Source of the DNA: a virus
Direction: 5' to 3' (one strand)
IMG/VR virus record: IMGVR_UViG_3300025012_000076
Coordinates: 1 to 64,000 of that record
DNA length: 64,000 nucleotides
Made by a program: the position numbers and the translations under genes. The stretch's first letter is position 1. Every line of letters begins with the position of its first letter. Of this stretch, positions 62,354 through 64,000 are shown piece after piece. Under the pieces are notes generated by a model. The model was not told the origin of the DNA and searched no databases. It saw nothing but the letters and a program-made list of their open reading frames with translations.

Positions 62354-64000
62354 CTTTATCATCCTTCAACCCTTCTACGAGAACCGGCGGGATAGCGGTG
62401 CCCTTCCTTTCTTCCGCAGCCAATTCCTGAATCTTCTTGTCACTCCCCGGCATAACCCCTTTTTTATCGAACTCCTTATAATCCTCCCAGTCGTCCCACT
62501 CTGAAGGATCGACGTCTTTAAGAGGGATATGGTCGTGGATGATCCTCTTTGGCTGAATCTTGGAACTGAAATGTTCGTCAAGCATTTCCGCTACGTATTT
62601 ATCCAGAAATGCGGTTGCCTTCAATCGCTTTGCGTCTGCATGCATCTGCTCTGTGTTGATCATTTTATGTGGTGGAAGTTTTGTCGGCTGCGCGGGTGGG
62701 ACATAATGCGTCTCCCCCAGCACCGTCCGGGGCTCGCCGCCTCTGATCTCCGCCTCGATCCGCTTCCGGCTGGCGGCTGCCGTCTCTTTCGGCTTCCGGG
62801 GCTTGCTGGCGGCCTTCTTCCCTTCCTGTGCAGCATCCTTCCCCGGCTCGACCTTCTTCTTCGCCACCGTCCGCAGCAGCGCCATCGGGTGCCCGATGCG
62901 GCCCTTCGGCTTCTTGCCGTCCCCGGTGGCTGACTTCCTCTTCCGCAGCAGCGCGACGAGTGCGTGGTGGTGACCTGCGGGCGCTACCGGCGTCTTCTTG
63001 CTGCGGCTGTCGTCGTGTTCGTTGACGACGGTGCCGTCCTTGCGCGTGTAGGTTTTGACGTGGGACTTGGCGATCGTCGCATTGCCGCGATTCTTCTTCT
63101 GCAGGTACCACGGCTCGTGCCCGGAAAAAGGAAACGGGCCAAGGCAAGCACAGAACGGGTGGATCAGCCCGGCCACCGCCTTAAGCGTCTCCTGCCCATC
63201 CTCACGGCCTCCCGGCACCGCCTTGCCGCCCTTCACCGGGTGCGCCTTGCGACCGATGTTCATGCCGTTGCCGATCAGCTCCGCCAGGTCGAAGATGCGC
63301 GGCGTGCCGTCCTCCTCCAGGTATAGGTGTTTGCATTGGGCGCAGGCCGTCGGCAGCGGCATCTTGTAGACGAGTTGCTGCGGCCCGTGCTGTTCCAGTA
63401 TCTGCATCGCCTGCCCCTGCTTCTGGGCGTCGGTGATCTCGAAGAAGGCGACCCGGTCCCAGTCGCGGCTCTTGTCGTCCATCGCGTGATACAGCTCCGA
63501 GCTGAATCCCTGCCAGGTGTTGACCTGCCGCTCCGGGATGGCGATGCCAAGCGCCTCCTTCTTCTCCCGGTCCAGCACCTTCGCCTGCAGCCGCTGTTCG
63601 TGGAAGTCGATCGCCATGTTGCGGATGATGGTGCGGTTGCGGTCGGCGATGATCTCTCCAGCCAGCTTCGCCGTGTCGTCACCGAGCGCCGTGATGTAGT
63701 TGGCGGTCTGCTGCTCGGCGATGGCGATCGCGTGGATATCCGGCGTCAGCAGCGGCATGGTGGCTGCCAGCTTCATGATCTCGGCAAAACTGCCGCCCTG
63801 CTCGACCGCCTGCCATGCCCGGCCAAAGGTGAAGGCGTTGTGGATGATGCGGCCTTCGGTCCCGACCGCCAGCGCGAAGTCCTGCGGGGTGACGTCCGGC
63901 GCGATCCAGCCTTCCGCCTGCCAGCGTGTGAGGAGGTCTTGCGGCGGCGTGTAGTCTCCCTGTATCTGCGCGGCGATGAATCCGAAGCGGTCCCGGACTA
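62160..64000 (-). CDS. Minor head protein (SPP1 gp7-like), cut by right edge
   Basis: The frame runs open past the right edge; a start at 63776 is internal because 74 in-frame codons before it (RFGFIAAQIQGDYTPPQDLLTRWQ...) continue. Visible segments: ALGDDTAKLAGEIIADRNRTIIRNMAIDFHEQRLQ, then CAQCKHLYLEEDGTPRIFDLAELIGNGMNIGR and LIHPFCACLGPF, the Cys-rich pattern of phage minor head morphogenesis proteins. KTYTRKDGTVVNEHDDSR is shared with the 51210 gene. A long Lys/Arg/Pro linker precedes the ParB-like tail. Portal and terminase should lie further right. Confidence 0.75.
   Translation of the reverse strand, partial: VRDRFGFIAAQIQGDYTPPQDLLTRWQAEGWIAPDVTPQDFALAVGTEGRIIHNAFTFGRAWQAVEQGGSFAEIMKLAATMPLLTPDIHAIAIAEQQTANYITALGDDTAKLAGEIIADRNRTIIRNMAIDFHEQRLQAKVLDREKKEALGIAIPERQVNTWQGFSSELYHAMDDKSRDWDRVAFFEITDAQKQGQAMQILEQHGPQQLVYKMPLPTACAQCKHLYLEEDGTPRIFDLAELIGNGMNIGRKAHPVKGGKAVPGGREDGQETLKAVAGLIHPFCACLGPFPFSGHEPWYLQKKNRGNATIAKSHVKTYTRKDGTVVNEHDDSRSKKTPVAPAGHHHALVALLRKRKSATGDGKKPKGRIGHPMALLRTVAKKKVEPGKDAAQEGKKAASKPRKPKETAAASRKRIEAEIRGGEPRTVLGETHYVPPAQPTKLPPHKMINTEQMHADAKRLKATAFLDKYVAEMLDEHFSSKIQPKRIIHDHIPLKDVDPSEWDDWEDYKEFDKKGVMPGSDKKIQELAAEERKGTAIPPVLVEGLKDDKDSEADGYRWASPSSGENAGGEKSGRRDLQYRHTYRPMVEGTKKGRKSKGHFGSKDGVQGTPYEK

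Noticed and set aside
1-64000. CRISPR array or tRNA genes
   Set aside because: No regularly spaced direct repeats with unique spacers and no cloverleaf with a recognisable anticodon arm were found on either strand by reading.
1-64000. Site-specific integrase or classical attachment site
   Set aside because: No tyrosine or serine recombinase is present in the window, so lysogeny by integration cannot be shown; Ant/Rha regulators only hint at temperate ancestry.

Overview
This window is about 64 kb of a contractile-tailed (myovirus-type) phage or prophage genome. It is gene-dense, GC-rich, and contains no host housekeeping genes, rRNA or tRNA. A minus-strand cassette encodes prohead protease, acidic scaffold-like protein, major capsid protein, sheath, tube, frameshifted tail chaperones, tape measure, hub, spike, LysM/gp25 wedge protein, baseplate J, fibres, lysis genes and a tail glycosidase. 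Terminase and portal are not visible; the partial minor head protein at the right edge suggests they lie just beyond it. The host cannot be fixed from this sequence. Proteobacteria-like features (TraR zinc finger, Rha/AntA regulators, a spanin-like lipoprotein) suggest a Gram-negative host.

Layout. 0-7.4 kb (+): winged-helix protein, DEDD exonuclease, Gp3-like recombination protein and an SbcD/SbcC (gp47/gp46-like) pair, closed by a strong terminator. 7.5-41.35 kb (-): lysis, fibre, baseplate, tail and head genes, read from right to left. Three plus-strand 'moron' units sit inside this block. Two are paralogous modules (23.7-25.06 and 29.7-31.17 kb) made of a structured leader RNA, a small protein, an AntA or Rha regulator, a 51-residue protein and a terminator with the same loop. 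The third is a secreted protein at 26.4 kb. 41.4-44.9 kb (+): small genes, then three gene cassettes separated by four integron attC-like sites (one cassette carries a DNA methyltransferase), then an autoregulated promoter with an operator in its spacer. 44.9-49.8 kb (-): head-associated proteins, including a pyrophosphatase-like domain protein. 50-51.2 kb (+): a cytosine-5 methyltransferase. 51.2-53.4 kb (-): a large protein with a sigma-70 region-4-like segment. 53.6-62.2 kb (+): an operon-like run of small genes with a DUF4942 methyltransferase, a DUF4406 protein and an HNH endonuclease. 62.2-64 kb (-): a minor head protein whose ParB-like tail is out of frame.

Two recurrent non-coding elements organise the genome. 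One is a motif close to TTGAYATAGGGAAC, found at twelve sites, mostly just upstream of minus-strand gene blocks. The other is an ~85-bp multi-hairpin leader (core AAACCACCAGTTAA...GGGTTTCTTTTC) ahead of six plus-strand gene blocks. The two stand back to back at divergent junctions near 41.4, 49.9 and 53.4 kb, so they look like two phage-specific promoter/leader classes. Three genes carry single lesions (AntA nonsense codon, HTH frameshift, ParB-like frameshift), so either real decay or sequence errors must be considered.
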